64,000 bases of DNA from assembly GCA_965250025.1 (NCBI GenBank), contig OZ252283.1, positions 62,001-126,000 of the forward strand, given 5' to 3'. The translations under genes were made by a program, and so were the position numbers. The DNA is from CBDDLD01 sp965250025. Its GTDB lineage: Bacteria > Bacteroidota > Bacteroidia > Flavobacteriales > Flavobacteriaceae. Shown here in pieces: positions 25,434 to 33,665 of this stretch (position 1 is its first letter; each line of letters starts with the position of its first letter). The notes under the pieces are model-generated. The model had not been told where the DNA came from, did no database searches, and worked only from the letters and a program-made list of their open reading frames with translations.

Positions 25434-25874
25434 CTATAGTTTTAAATAAAGGTACTTTTTTTCATAGTCGATAACTGCCTTCCCTTTTTTTAATACATCA
25501 GCACCGATAATACCGTCAACAGGATTAGAATTATGATTGATTAAGCCATTATTTACATGAACTAAATTAAAAAGTATAAGAGCGACTCGTTTCTTTCGCC
25601 ATTTGCCAATTTTTAATTCATTGGTAGCAGAAACTTTGGTCATCATGTTTGAAGCCCCGGCACCTACAGCTTTAATTTCTGAATCTTCAACTTTAAGATT
25701 AAACCTTTCAATAGCTTCAAATCCAACACATGAATTTGAAGCTCCAGTATCTAAAATAAAACGCCCTTTGATACCATTTATAGAAGCGCCTATTTCAAAA
25801 TGGTTTGTAGTAGTTAGTTTTAGTTTAATCTTAGAATAGCCTTTTCCAACTAAGAAGTCCTTAAGTAGTTCCAT
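25434..25874 (-). CDS. Retropepsin-like aspartyl protease
   Basis: A 146-residue single-lobe aspartic protease domain with the active-site motif F-I-L-D42-T-G-A-S and a C-terminal G-x-D strand (GIIGADVLKKGKAVIDYE). Proteins of this size act as dimers, like retroviral proteases. I see no signal peptide, so it is probably cytoplasmic. It is divergent from tatD across 48 bp. Its promoter has TATATTTA on the minus strand, 14 nt before the ATG. The substrate is unknown. Confidence 0.85.
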   Translation of the reverse strand: MELLKDFLVGKGYSKIKLKLTTTNHFEIGASINGIKGRFILDTGASNSCVGFEAIERFNLKVEDSEIKAVGAGASNMMTKVSATNELKIGKWRKKRVALILFNLVHVNNGLINHNSNPVDGIIGADVLKKGKAVIDYEKKYLYLKL

Positions 25875-25910
25875 GGTTTAATTTTGTGTAAATATAATAT
25901 TATAAACAAT

Positions 25911-25918
25911 TACTTTTG
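25911..25918 (+). promoter_or_regulatory. TACTTTTG -7 element, 4 nt before the tatD ATG
   Basis: A perfect TAnnTTTG ending exactly 4 nt before ATG 25923, with TTTG 24 nt upstream (25883-25886). It predicts a leaderless tatD-ansA transcript, as for the polyprenyl synthase gene. Confidence 0.55.
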
Positions 25919-25922
25919 TAGT

Positions 25923-26690
25923 ATGGTTATAACAGATACGCATACGCATTTATATAGTGAAGCTTTTGACGAAGACAGAGATCAGATTGTTGAAAAAGCA
26001 CTTCAGAATAATATCAAACGCTTCTTTATCCCAGCTATAGATTCTACCTATACTGAGGCAATGCTTGAATTGGAAAAGAGATATCCCGAGTATATGTATT
26101 TAATGATGGGGTTACACCCTACTCATGTTAAAGATAACTATAAAGAGGAGCTGAAGCATGTGGAACAGATGCTAAAATCGAGAAAATTCTACGCTGTTGG
26201 GGAAATAGGAATTGATCTGTATTGGGATACGTCCACATTAGCAATTCAAAAAGAAGCGTTCAGACATCAGATCAAATTGGCAAAGCAGTACCAGTTGCCA
26301 ATAGTGATTCATTGTAGAGAAGCTTTTGATGAAATATTTGAGGTTCTGGATTCGGAATGCGATGACGATTTATATGGTATTTTTCATTGTTTTACAGGTA
26401 ATATTGAGCAAGCTAAAAAAGCCATATCGTATCATATGAAATTGGGCATAGGAGGTGTAGTGACATTTAAGAATGGTAAGTTGGATCAATTTATAAATCA
26501 AATAGATCTCAAAGATATTGTTTTGGAAACCGACGCCCCATATCTTGCACCAAAACCGTACAGAGGCAAACGAAATGAAAGTGCATATATAACAGAAGTA
26601 CTGAAAAAACTATCAGAGCTATATGAATGTAGTGAAGCAGACATTGCAGATATAACTACAGAAAACTCAAAACAAATCTTTGGAATATAA
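25923..26690 (+). CDS. tatD: TatD-family metal-dependent deoxyribonuclease
   Basis: 255 residues from ATG 25923; an upstream in-frame start at 25884 would span the promoter. It is a TIM-barrel hydrolase with the metal ligands DTHTHL near the N-terminus, GEIGIDLYWD, HCREAF, HCFTG and ETDAPYLAP. TatD enzymes are Mg-dependent DNases (3'-5' exonuclease or AP-site activity) linked to DNA repair and degradation. The ansA start lies 2 bases after its stop, so they form an operon. Confidence 0.93.
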   Translation: MVITDTHTHLYSEAFDEDRDQIVEKALQNNIKRFFIPAIDSTYTEAMLELEKRYPEYMYLMMGLHPTHVKDNYKEELKHVEQMLKSRKFYAVGEIGIDLYWDTSTLAIQKEAFRHQIKLAKQYQLPIVIHCREAFDEIFEVLDSECDDDLYGIFHCFTGNIEQAKKAISYHMKLGIGGVVTFKNGKLDQFINQIDLKDIVLETDAPYLAPKPYRGKRNESAYITEVLKKLSELYECSEADIADITTENSKQIFGI

Positions 26691-26691
26691 C

Positions 26692-27717
26692 ATGCAGAAA
26701 CCAAACATATTATTAATATATACTGGTGGTACCATAGGTATGATTAAAGACCCTAATACAGGGTCACTTAGAGCATTTGATTTTGATAGCATTTTAGAGC
26801 GTATACCTGAGCTGCGCTTATTAGAATGTAATATTGAGACCATTTCTTTCGAAAACCCCATAGATTCTTCAAATATGAACCCCAAGTATTGGGTTGACAT
26901 TGCAGAAATTATAGAAGAGAATTATGAAACGTTTGATGGTTTTGTGGTCTTGCATGGTAGTGATACTATGAGTTATTCGGCATCAGCACTTAGCTTTATG
27001 CTCGAAAATTTAACCAAACCGGTAATTTTTACAGGTTCACAATTGCCTATCGGAGATTTACGTACCGATGCAAAAGAAAACCTCATTACCTCAATACAGA
27101 TGGCCTCACTACAGGAAAATTCAAGGCCTGTGATCAAAGAAGTTGGATTGTATTTTGAATATAAACTCTATAGAGGCAATAGAACAACTAAAATAAATGC
27201 GGAGCATTTTGAAGCTTTTGAATCTTTAAACTATCCACATTTGGCAGAATCTGGCGTACATATTAAAATCAACAAAGATTATCTGTTGAAACCCGATCCT
27301 GAAAAACCATTCAAAGTCAATAAGGCAATGAATACTAACATAGGAGTTTTAAAGTTGTTTCCTGGTATTTCTAGACGTTTATTGGAGTGTATTTTAGATA
27401 ATGACCATTTAGAAGGGTTAATTATTGAGACTTATGGTTCAGGAAATGCCACCACAGAAGATTGGTTCATAGCATTATTAGAAAAAATTCTTAAGAAAGG
27501 ATTGCCTGTAATTAATGTTACGCAATGTGCGGGAGGTAGTGTTATAATGGGACAATACGAAACTAGTAATCGGCTGAAATCCATAGGTTTAATATCTGGA
27601 AAAGACATTACTACTGAAGCAGCGATCACAAAATTAATGTATTTGTTGGGGCAGAAAACGAAACCGGAACACTTAGGTACAGTTTTTGAGGCTTCTTTAC
27701 GAGGTGAGATGACCTAA
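26692..27717 (+). CDS. ansA: Type I L-asparaginase (cytoplasmic)
   Basis: 341 residues from ATG 26692; a TTG at 26680 would overlap tatD. It hydrolyses L-asparagine to aspartate and ammonia. Both catalytic threonine regions are present: YTGGTIGMI near residue 14 and LHGSDTMSYSA near 90. No signal peptide is present, consistent with the cytoplasmic type I enzyme. It is the second gene of the tatD-ansA unit. Confidence 0.94.
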   Translation: MQKPNILLIYTGGTIGMIKDPNTGSLRAFDFDSILERIPELRLLECNIETISFENPIDSSNMNPKYWVDIAEIIEENYETFDGFVVLHGSDTMSYSASALSFMLENLTKPVIFTGSQLPIGDLRTDAKENLITSIQMASLQENSRPVIKEVGLYFEYKLYRGNRTTKINAEHFEAFESLNYPHLAESGVHIKINKDYLLKPDPEKPFKVNKAMNTNIGVLKLFPGISRRLLECILDNDHLEGLIIETYGSGNATTEDWFIALLEKILKKGLPVINVTQCAGGSVIMGQYETSNRLKSIGLISGKDITTEAAITKLMYLLGQKTKPEHLGTVFEASLRGEMT

Positions 27718-27786
27718 AAATAACATCTTAAATTTTAGTGTTTAAAGTTTTTTTTGTTATTTGTCATCCTGTAATTTTTAAGACAA

Positions 27787-27874
27787 AGAGAGGTGGCCGA
27801 GTGGTCGAAGGCGCACGCCTGGAAAGTGTGTATACGTCAAAAGCGTATCGAGGGTTCGAATCCCTTCCTCTCTG
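27787..27874 (+). tRNA. tRNA-Ser (anticodon GGA)
   Basis: An 88-nt class II tRNA. The acceptor stem AGAGAGG pairs with CCTCTCT, the discriminator is G, and the anticodon loop CTGGAAA carries GGA (reads UCC/UCU). It has a long variable arm (TATACG / CGTATC) and the T-loop TTCGAAT. CCA is not encoded. An antisense ORF over it is an artefact. Confidence 0.95.
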
Positions 27875-27948
27875 CTGATGTTTTAAAGTATAGTTACATT
27901 TTTTTTTTATCTTTAACACTTTAACTAATAAAATTAAGATTAAGAACA

Positions 27949-28719
27949 ATGAAAAGATTATTTTCTATCCTTGCTATTACATGTTTAATGGCTATTGGAA
28001 CTGTTAATGCAAATGCAACGACAACTGTAGCAGCAACAACAACAACCGTAACAAGTATAACTCTAGATGATTCTGAGACTGAAGGCGAAGAGAGTTTTCA
28101 TCAAGAATTAAAAAAGCGATTTATTGAAGGTGGACCTGGGTTCATGGGGATCGTATTATTATGTTTAATTCTTGGATTAGCTATAGCTATAGAGAGAATT
28201 ATCTTTTTAAATCTTTCAACAACAAACACAAAAAAATTAACGCAAAATGTAGAAGATGCACTTGCGTCTGGAGGCATTGAGGCAGCAAAAGAGGTTTGTA
28301 GAAATACTAAAGGTCCTGTTGCTTCTATATTCTATCAAGGATTAGACAGAGCTGACGAAGACATCGATGCCGCAGAAAAAGCAGTAGTAGCATATGGAGG
28401 CGTACAAATGGGTCAGTTAGAAAAGAACGTATCTTGGATTTCATTATTTATAGCACTAGCACCGATGCTTGGTTTCATGGGAACTGTAATTGGTATGATT
28501 CAAGCTTTTGATAAGATCGAAGCTGCCGGAGATATGCAACCATCATTAGTTGCAGGTGGTATTAAAGTAGCACTTTTAACAACAGTATTTGGTCTTATTG
28601 TAGCAATTATACTTCAAATATTCTATAACTACATTATTGCTAAGATTGACAGTATCGTTAACGATATGGAAGATGCATCAATTACATTAATGGATTTATT
28701 GGTAAGACACAAAAAATAA
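27949..28719 (+). CDS. exbB: ExbB/TolQ-type proton channel subunit
   Basis: 256 residues: an N-terminal signal-like segment (MKRLFSILAITCLMAIGTVN, then a Thr-rich stretch), and three membrane helices in the MotA/TolQ/ExbB fold (about 62-85, 165-190 and 205-235). Family residues LAPMLGFMGTVIGMIQAF and VALLTTVFGLIVAI are present. Together with the ExbD proteins it makes the proton-driven motor that powers TonB. First gene of a four-gene operon placed after tRNA-Ser. Confidence 0.93.
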   Translation: MKRLFSILAITCLMAIGTVNANATTTVAATTTTVTSITLDDSETEGEESFHQELKKRFIEGGPGFMGIVLLCLILGLAIAIERIIFLNLSTTNTKKLTQNVEDALASGGIEAAKEVCRNTKGPVASIFYQGLDRADEDIDAAEKAVVAYGGVQMGQLEKNVSWISLFIALAPMLGFMGTVIGMIQAFDKIEAAGDMQPSLVAGGIKVALLTTVFGLIVAIILQIFYNYIIAKIDSIVNDMEDASITLMDLLVRHKK

Positions 28720-28735
28720 TAACAGCTAATTAATT

Positions 28736-29179
28736 ATGAATTTACACAAAATAATAAAAATAGTAGCTGCTATCATTGGTCTTGCTGGTATTGTTTTCTT
28801 GGTCAGAATCATTTCTGCCGGAGATGAAGCCATTGATAGTGGTGAAAAAGCTGGGTTAGTAGACCCAATGGCTTATGCAGCGTACGCAATATTTGGATTA
28901 GTATTGGCTTTTGTTCTATTTTTTGTTCTTAAGAACTTATTTACAAATACCAAGTCTTTAAAAAATACCTTAATTGGAGTTGGGCTATTCGTTGCTATTT
29001 TAGTGATATCTTATGTGGTTTCCGCAGGAGATACTACTCAATATAAACTACAGGATGGTTTTGCCTCTGAAGGGCAATCGCATATGGTAGGAGCAGGCTT
29101 AACAGCATTTTACATACTAATTGTTGTGGCAGCTGTAACCATGCTATTCTCTGGAGTTAAAAAAATAATAAGTAAATAG
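28736..29179 (+). CDS. Membrane protein between exbB and exbD
   Basis: 147 residues with four hydrophobic segments (about 8-25, 47-66, 78-98 and 122-142) and short loops. I do not recognise a named domain. It lies between exbB (16 bases) and exbD (10 bases), so it is probably an accessory part of, or assembly factor for, the ExbBD motor (inference from position). Confidence 0.75.
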   Translation: MNLHKIIKIVAAIIGLAGIVFLVRIISAGDEAIDSGEKAGLVDPMAYAAYAIFGLVLAFVLFFVLKNLFTNTKSLKNTLIGVGLFVAILVISYVVSAGDTTQYKLQDGFASEGQSHMVGAGLTAFYILIVVAAVTMLFSGVKKIISK

Positions 29180-29189
29180 TTATAACAAT

Positions 29190-29801
29190 ATGGCAAAACG
29201 ATCAGCACCAGAAGTTAATGCAGGGTCAATGGCTGACATTGCGTTCTTACTATTGATATTCTTTTTAGTAACAACTACTATTGAAAAGGATAAAGGGATA
29301 TTAAGGAGTTTGCCGCCAATCGATAATTCTGAAGTTGAGCCTCCAGTGATTAGGCAAAAAAACTTGTTTACAGTATTGCTTAACCGCCACGACCAGCTCT
29401 TAGTCGAAGAAGAAGAAATGGATATTAAAGATCTGCGTCAAGCTGCAATAGATTTTCTTGATAATGGAGGAAGTGTTAATGCAGAAGGGCAGAGCTGTGA
29501 TTATTGTAAAGGGAAAAAAGATCCGGGGTCTTCTGACCATCCAGATAAGGCAATCATTTCATTAAAACACGATAGAGAGACCACTTATGGTAAATATATT
29601 GAAGTTCAAAACGAATTGGTTGCAGCATACAATTACCTAAGAAATAGAGAAGCAATGAAGCTTTATAATGTCTCTTACAGTGAAATGTTGGAAGAAAAGG
29701 CTAAAAACCAGTTTAAGAAAGACGAGAAGCTCAATGAAAGGATAAAGACGATTAAGGATATGTATCCGATGAAGTTATCTGAAGCAGAACCTCAAGATTA
29801 A
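29190..29801 (+). CDS. exbD: ExbD/TolR-type subunit with CxxC insertion
   Basis: 203 residues. The N-terminal membrane helix carries the proton-relay Asp (GSMADIAFLLLIFFLVTTTI), and the periplasmic domain follows. It is longer than standard ExbD (about 140): the periplasmic part contains an insertion with CDYCKGKKDPG (C-x-x-C) and a charged C-terminal tail rich in K and E. The CxxC could bind metal or form a disulfide, which is inference. It acts with exbB and the second exbD. Confidence 0.92.
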   Translation: MAKRSAPEVNAGSMADIAFLLLIFFLVTTTIEKDKGILRSLPPIDNSEVEPPVIRQKNLFTVLLNRHDQLLVEEEEMDIKDLRQAAIDFLDNGGSVNAEGQSCDYCKGKKDPGSSDHPDKAIISLKHDRETTYGKYIEVQNELVAAYNYLRNREAMKLYNVSYSEMLEEKAKNQFKKDEKLNERIKTIKDMYPMKLSEAEPQD

Positions 29802-29812
29802 AATTTAAAACT

Positions 29813-30277
29813 ATGTCTAAATTTAAAAATAAAAAGAAAGGCGATTTGCCGGCAATTTCTACGGCATCATTACCAGACATTGTATTTATGTTACTTTTCT
29901 TCTTTATGGTTGCTACTGTGATGAGAGACAATAGCTTAAAAATTCAAAACTCATTACCATCAGCCGATCAGGTAGAAAAACTGGAAAAGGACAGAACTAC
30001 ATTTATATATTTTGGTAAACCTAGTGATCAGTATAAGAAATTTGGTACTGAAGCCAGAATTCAAATAAATGATGATTTTGCAAGTATTGAGGATATAAAA
30101 CCTGCGATTTATTCAGCTATTAATAATATGCGTGAGGAGTTACGCAGTAAAATAGTTGTTGGATTAAAAGGAGACAAAGATGCCAATTCCGGATTAGCGT
30201 CTGATATCAAGCAAGAATTAAGAGAAGCAAATGCATTAAAGGTAATGTATGTTACTAATGTTAATTCTAATCAATAA
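29813..30277 (+). CDS. exbD: ExbD/TolR-type subunit, second copy
   Basis: 154 residues: a basic cytoplasmic start, one membrane helix with the conserved Asp (ASLPDIVFMLLFFFMVATVM), and a periplasmic ExbD domain. Paired exbD genes are common in Bacteroidota and probably make a heteromeric motor. It is the last gene of the operon and is followed by a terminator. Confidence 0.92.
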   Translation: MSKFKNKKKGDLPAISTASLPDIVFMLLFFFMVATVMRDNSLKIQNSLPSADQVEKLEKDRTTFIYFGKPSDQYKKFGTEARIQINDDFASIEDIKPAIYSAINNMREELRSKIVVGLKGDKDANSGLASDIKQELREANALKVMYVTNVNSNQ

Positions 30278-30302
30278 TAAAAAATATCTTAATTTTAATA
30301 TC

Positions 30303-30335
30303 AAGCGTCATGGAACTTCATGGCGCTTTTTTTTT
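30303..30335 (+). terminator. Intrinsic terminator of the exb operon
   Basis: A 10-bp stem AAGCGTCATG / CATGGCGCTT (one G-T pair) with a 6-nt loop, ending in T9. Confidence 0.88.
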
Positions 30336-30368
30336 GAAGCTTCTATCTAATATTTGTAGTTTTATAAA

Positions 30369-31061
30369 ATGCGTTATTACATCATCTTTTTTCTATTAGG
30401 ATTACTAATGCCGATGTGGGTTTTTGCACAACAAGACAGTACCCAGGTAGACCACAAATACAGAGAAGATCAATTTTATGCTTCTATTACTTACAATTCA
30501 TTAGGCAATATACCGAGAGGCTTATCGCAAAGTGGTTTTTCTACAGGATTCCACTTTGGGTTTATTAGGGATATGCCTGTAAATAAAAGGCGGAATATAG
30601 CACTTGGACTCGGATTGGGAATCTCCTCTAATTCATACAATCAGAACTTGCTAATCTCCGAATCCAACGGAAGTTATAATTACAGTTTTGTTGATGAAAC
30701 ATCTATTGATGTTTCAAAAAACAAGTTTACGACCTATTTAATAGAGGTGCCGTTCGAGCTGCGTTGGAGAACATCAACAGCCTCTGAATATAGTTTTTGG
30801 CGTATTTATGCGGGTTTCAAATTAGGGTATTTGTTATATAATTCTACGAAATTTAAAAGTAATGCTGGAAATATAAAATTATCTAACGTAGACGATTTTA
30901 ATAAGTTTCAATACGGTCTTACATTGAGTGCAGGATATGGTACATGGAATTTTCAGGCATATTATGGCCTTAACCCTATTTTTGACAATTCAGCAAGATT
31001 GAATGGTAATTCTATTGATATTATAGCAGTTAAAATTGGAATTATGTTTTACATTCTATAA
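30369..31061 (+). CDS. Outer-membrane beta-barrel protein (PorT-like fold)
   Basis: 230 residues with a signal peptide ending at FAQQ (about residue 21), then amphipathic strands typical of the eight-stranded OMP_b-brl_2/PorT fold (FYASITYNSLGNIPRGLSQS, GLGLGISSNSY, YAGFKLGYLLYNS), ending in the hydrophobic/aromatic IGIMFYIL. It resembles PorT/SprT of the type IX secretion system in size and fold, but this context does not prove that identity. A TAGTTTTA element (7 of 8) ends 4 nt before the ATG. It overlaps the convergent PAP2-like gene by 6 bases. Confidence 0.78.
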   Translation: MRYYIIFFLLGLLMPMWVFAQQDSTQVDHKYREDQFYASITYNSLGNIPRGLSQSGFSTGFHFGFIRDMPVNKRRNIALGLGLGISSNSYNQNLLISESNGSYNYSFVDETSIDVSKNKFTTYLIEVPFELRWRTSTASEYSFWRIYAGFKLGYLLYNSTKFKSNAGNIKLSNVDDFNKFQYGLTLSAGYGTWNFQAYYGLNPIFDNSARLNGNSIDIIAVKIGIMFYIL

Positions 31062-31661
31062 CCAATAATTAACCAATATTAATTGAGGAAAGAGTCCTGT
31101 AAAAAGTCCTATCAATAGCTCTGCGTTTGTGTGAGCTTTAAGGTGTAAACGAGAAGTTGCTATGGCACCCAGAATAATCATCATTAAGGCAATGGAGCCA
31201 TTAATGTTGATTTTAAAATGAATGCCTACGGCTATAGCAAACATAAAAAATCCCGAAGCGGCTATCATATGTATACTTGCTTTAATTTTAAAAACAGCTA
31301 ATATGAGGCACGCTAGGGTAGAACAAAGAATACCGACAAAGAAAAAGTAAAGCTCTACAATTTCGTTGTTTGTAAATACACGTAATAAAATCAGTAAAGT
31401 AATAATACTATTGAGTACTAATGGAATGATTCTTTCCTCTGTACTTCTCAAGTAGATGGTTTCAACCTTATTAATGGTTTTTAATAAAAAGAACAAAAGT
31501 ATAGGGAGTATTACAGTAAGTATTGTAATAGAAAACAATTTGCTTGTCATTATGGGCTCTGGAATAAATCGTGGCGTTTTATGAAAATAAAACAAAACAC
31601 CCAATAATGGCATAATTAATGGATGGAATATAAACGATATGCTTTTGAGAAAATAATGCAT
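31056..31661 (-). CDS. PAP2-related integral membrane protein
   Basis: 201 residues with about six membrane helices. Weak traces of PAP2 phosphatase motifs are visible: RSTEERIIP, ASIHM (compare PSGH) and ATSRLHLKAHTNAELLIG (compare SRxxxxxHxxxD). The last Asp is replaced by Glu and the Ser-Gly-His motif is altered, so enzyme activity is doubtful. Promoter TACTTTTG at 31675-31682. Confidence 0.7.
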   Translation of the reverse strand: MHYFLKSISFIFHPLIMPLLGVLFYFHKTPRFIPEPIMTSKLFSITILTVILPILLFFLLKTINKVETIYLRSTEERIIPLVLNSIITLLILLRVFTNNEIVELYFFFVGILCSTLACLILAVFKIKASIHMIAASGFFMFAIAVGIHFKININGSIALMMIILGAIATSRLHLKAHTNAELLIGLFTGLFPQLILVNYWL

Positions 31662-31674
31662 TAACTGTATTGAG

Positions 31675-31682
31675 CAAAAGTA
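31675..31682 (-). promoter_or_regulatory. -7 element of the PAP2-like gene
   Basis: TACTTTTG on the minus strand, a perfect TAnnTTTG, 13 nt before the ATG. The divergent promoter of the 31770 gene is 38 bp away. Confidence 0.55.
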
Positions 31683-31720
31683 ATCTTTTATGAGAAAACA
31701 ATTTGTAAGTTTTTTCTTAT

Positions 31721-31728
31721 TATATTTG
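31721..31728 (+). promoter_or_regulatory. -7 element of the OmpA-like protein gene
   Basis: TATATTTG, a perfect TAnnTTTG, about 41 bases before ATG 31770. The nearest upstream TTTG (31702-31705) is only 15 nt away, shorter than usual. Confidence 0.5.
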
Positions 31729-31769
31729 ATAGCTTAATCTATTGTAAATTTAGTTTCAATTTATATAAA

Positions 31770-33665
31770 ATGAGAAGATCATGTTACTTAGTAGGTCTAA
31801 TAATTTTTCTTTTATGCTACAACAATGTAAAGGCTCAGGGAAATTATGGAATACTATTTCCTAAAACAGAGGCTGATAGAAACAGAGCGTGTAAAACATG
31901 CTTTAATGCTTTTAAGCAAAAACCTAAAGAAGTGAAATTTTCCATTAAAAGAGAAAATGACAACTTATATTTTGTAGTCAATGACAAAAAATGGTTCAAC
32001 ACCCTTTTTAAAGGTAATTATGATGGCTTAGCCATAGATATTGTAACTAAAGACAGATATGATTGCGACTTGGAAACTATCAAATACAGTCAAATAAAAG
32101 GAAAACTATTAAAGCCTGTTTACAAGTCAAAGCTTAAAAGCGGACTTAAAAGTGATGGTAAAAATCTATTTAAGGTACAAGTAGGTAGAATTCCAGAAAC
32201 ACTAAGAGATAAAGAGACAGAGTATAACATCTTGTTTCTTAACAACAAAACGTTGTGTAGATATCAAATAGTTTATAACCTGGAAGCATACAATTGGGAT
32301 CTTTTGGATATGGGAATGTATTTAGACACAGTACAATACAATTCAGACAAACTGGTGTTGAAAGCCACTGAGGGCTTTAAGTTAAAATATAAAACACTAA
32401 AGTTTACGGTGCCGTTCGAAAAGAATAAATCAGAATACTTTCCTCAAGATGTAAAACCAATGTATGATTCTTTAAGACTTACAGACTTCAATATAAAATC
32501 AATAAATATAAAAGCGTACGCATCTGTCGAAGGAAGCTTAGAACGTAATATAGAATTACAGGAACAACGCGCTAAAAGTATAGCTAATGCACTTCAGAGT
32601 TATCAGAAACCGACCATAGAGACTAGTATCTCCACATCAGAGAACTGGGTTGAATTTTTAAATGATATTGAAGGCACCAAACATGAAAGCTTAAAAACGC
32701 TAAGTAAAGCTCAAATCAAAAAAAAGCTAACAGGCGCTTTTTCTCAAGAAATGGAGAAGTACTTAAAGTCACACAGAAAAGCTGTAATAACCTTAAAGCT
32801 TGAAAAGAAAGATAAATACAAAACCATGTCTATTGATGCATTAGTAAGCTTGTTTAATGAAAGTGTTAAAAAAGACAAATTGGATGAGGCAACTCAAATA
32901 CAAAATACCATTTTTAAAAGATTAAGGCAAAAGGTAAATTCTCCTGAAGTATTAAAGACTATGGAAATCCCTAATCAAATAAAGTATGTGAATTTACTAA
33001 ATAACAACAGTGCAATTAAATACGAGTTGGATGAACGGGAAATAATTATAGTAAGAGATGAATTAGAAGCACTTAAAAAACTAGACCGTAAAAACCCAAG
33101 AGTAAATTATAACTTGACTGCTCTTAAATTTAGAATTTGGCGTTATGATTTTGAACCTGTCAATTCTGAGGTTTTTAAGAATGAAATATATGGTCTTAAA
33201 AATTACAAGATAGCTCCCGTATTAATAGATAGAATGATGATCAATTACCATATCATCAAGAGTGAGAAACTTATGAGGAAACGCGATTATAAGAATAAAG
33301 ATAAATCGGTATCATACATCAAGAAAGCCTATGAAAATATACAACTTTCAGATGCCGATAGCTTTAGTTTGGCGCAGTTCCTCACCTATTACGATAGTGT
33401 AGAGTCGGCCGCACAATTATTAACCGATAGAGTTCGTAGTATTGTGGTTGATGAAGACTTGCTATTTTATTATCTCAACCTTACGCTGATCAATAAGGCA
33501 TTGACAAAGACAGCAGACTATAGAGCGATCATGTTAAATGCTTTTAATCTCAACGAAGCAAGGTATTGCAAGCTTTTTAATGCAGTAGAAGATGGCGGTG
33601 TAACATTTCAGCTACTCAAAGATGAATATTTGAGAACTACGTATTGTGAAAGCTGTCAGAATTAG
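31770..33665 (+). CDS. Secreted protein with OmpA-like domain
   Basis: 631 residues with a signal peptide (ending ...NNVKAQ, about residue 23). At about 235-290 is an OmpA-like peptidoglycan-binding stretch (INIKAYASVEGS...NIELQEQRAKSIANALQS), in which acidic and Arg residues recall the mDAP-binding motif. The C-terminal half is helical and Lys-rich with few aromatic residues, and ends in Cys residues (YCESCQN); two further Cys lie near the N-terminus (RACKTC). Probably periplasmic or outer-membrane-attached. The function is otherwise unknown. It overlaps the convergent rpoN gene by 4 bases. Confidence 0.75.
   Translation: MRRSCYLVGLIIFLLCYNNVKAQGNYGILFPKTEADRNRACKTCFNAFKQKPKEVKFSIKRENDNLYFVVNDKKWFNTLFKGNYDGLAIDIVTKDRYDCDLETIKYSQIKGKLLKPVYKSKLKSGLKSDGKNLFKVQVGRIPETLRDKETEYNILFLNNKTLCRYQIVYNLEAYNWDLLDMGMYLDTVQYNSDKLVLKATEGFKLKYKTLKFTVPFEKNKSEYFPQDVKPMYDSLRLTDFNIKSINIKAYASVEGSLERNIELQEQRAKSIANALQSYQKPTIETSISTSENWVEFLNDIEGTKHESLKTLSKAQIKKKLTGAFSQEMEKYLKSHRKAVITLKLEKKDKYKTMSIDALVSLFNESVKKDKLDEATQIQNTIFKRLRQKVNSPEVLKTMEIPNQIKYVNLLNNNSAIKYELDEREIIIVRDELEALKKLDRKNPRVNYNLTALKFRIWRYDFEPVNSEVFKNEIYGLKNYKIAPVLIDRMMINYHIIKSEKLMRKRDYKNKDKSVSYIKKAYENIQLSDADSFSLAQFLTYYDSVESAAQLLTDRVRSIVVDEDLLFYYLNLTLINKALTKTADYRAIMLNAFNLNEARYCKLFNAVEDGGVTFQLLKDEYLRTTYCESCQN

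Noticed and set aside
27764..27949. Minus-strand ORF of 61 codons (…GRDSNPRYAFDVY…)
   Set aside because: It is antisense to tRNA-Ser; the RDSNPR string is a well-known artefact of translating tRNA T-arms.
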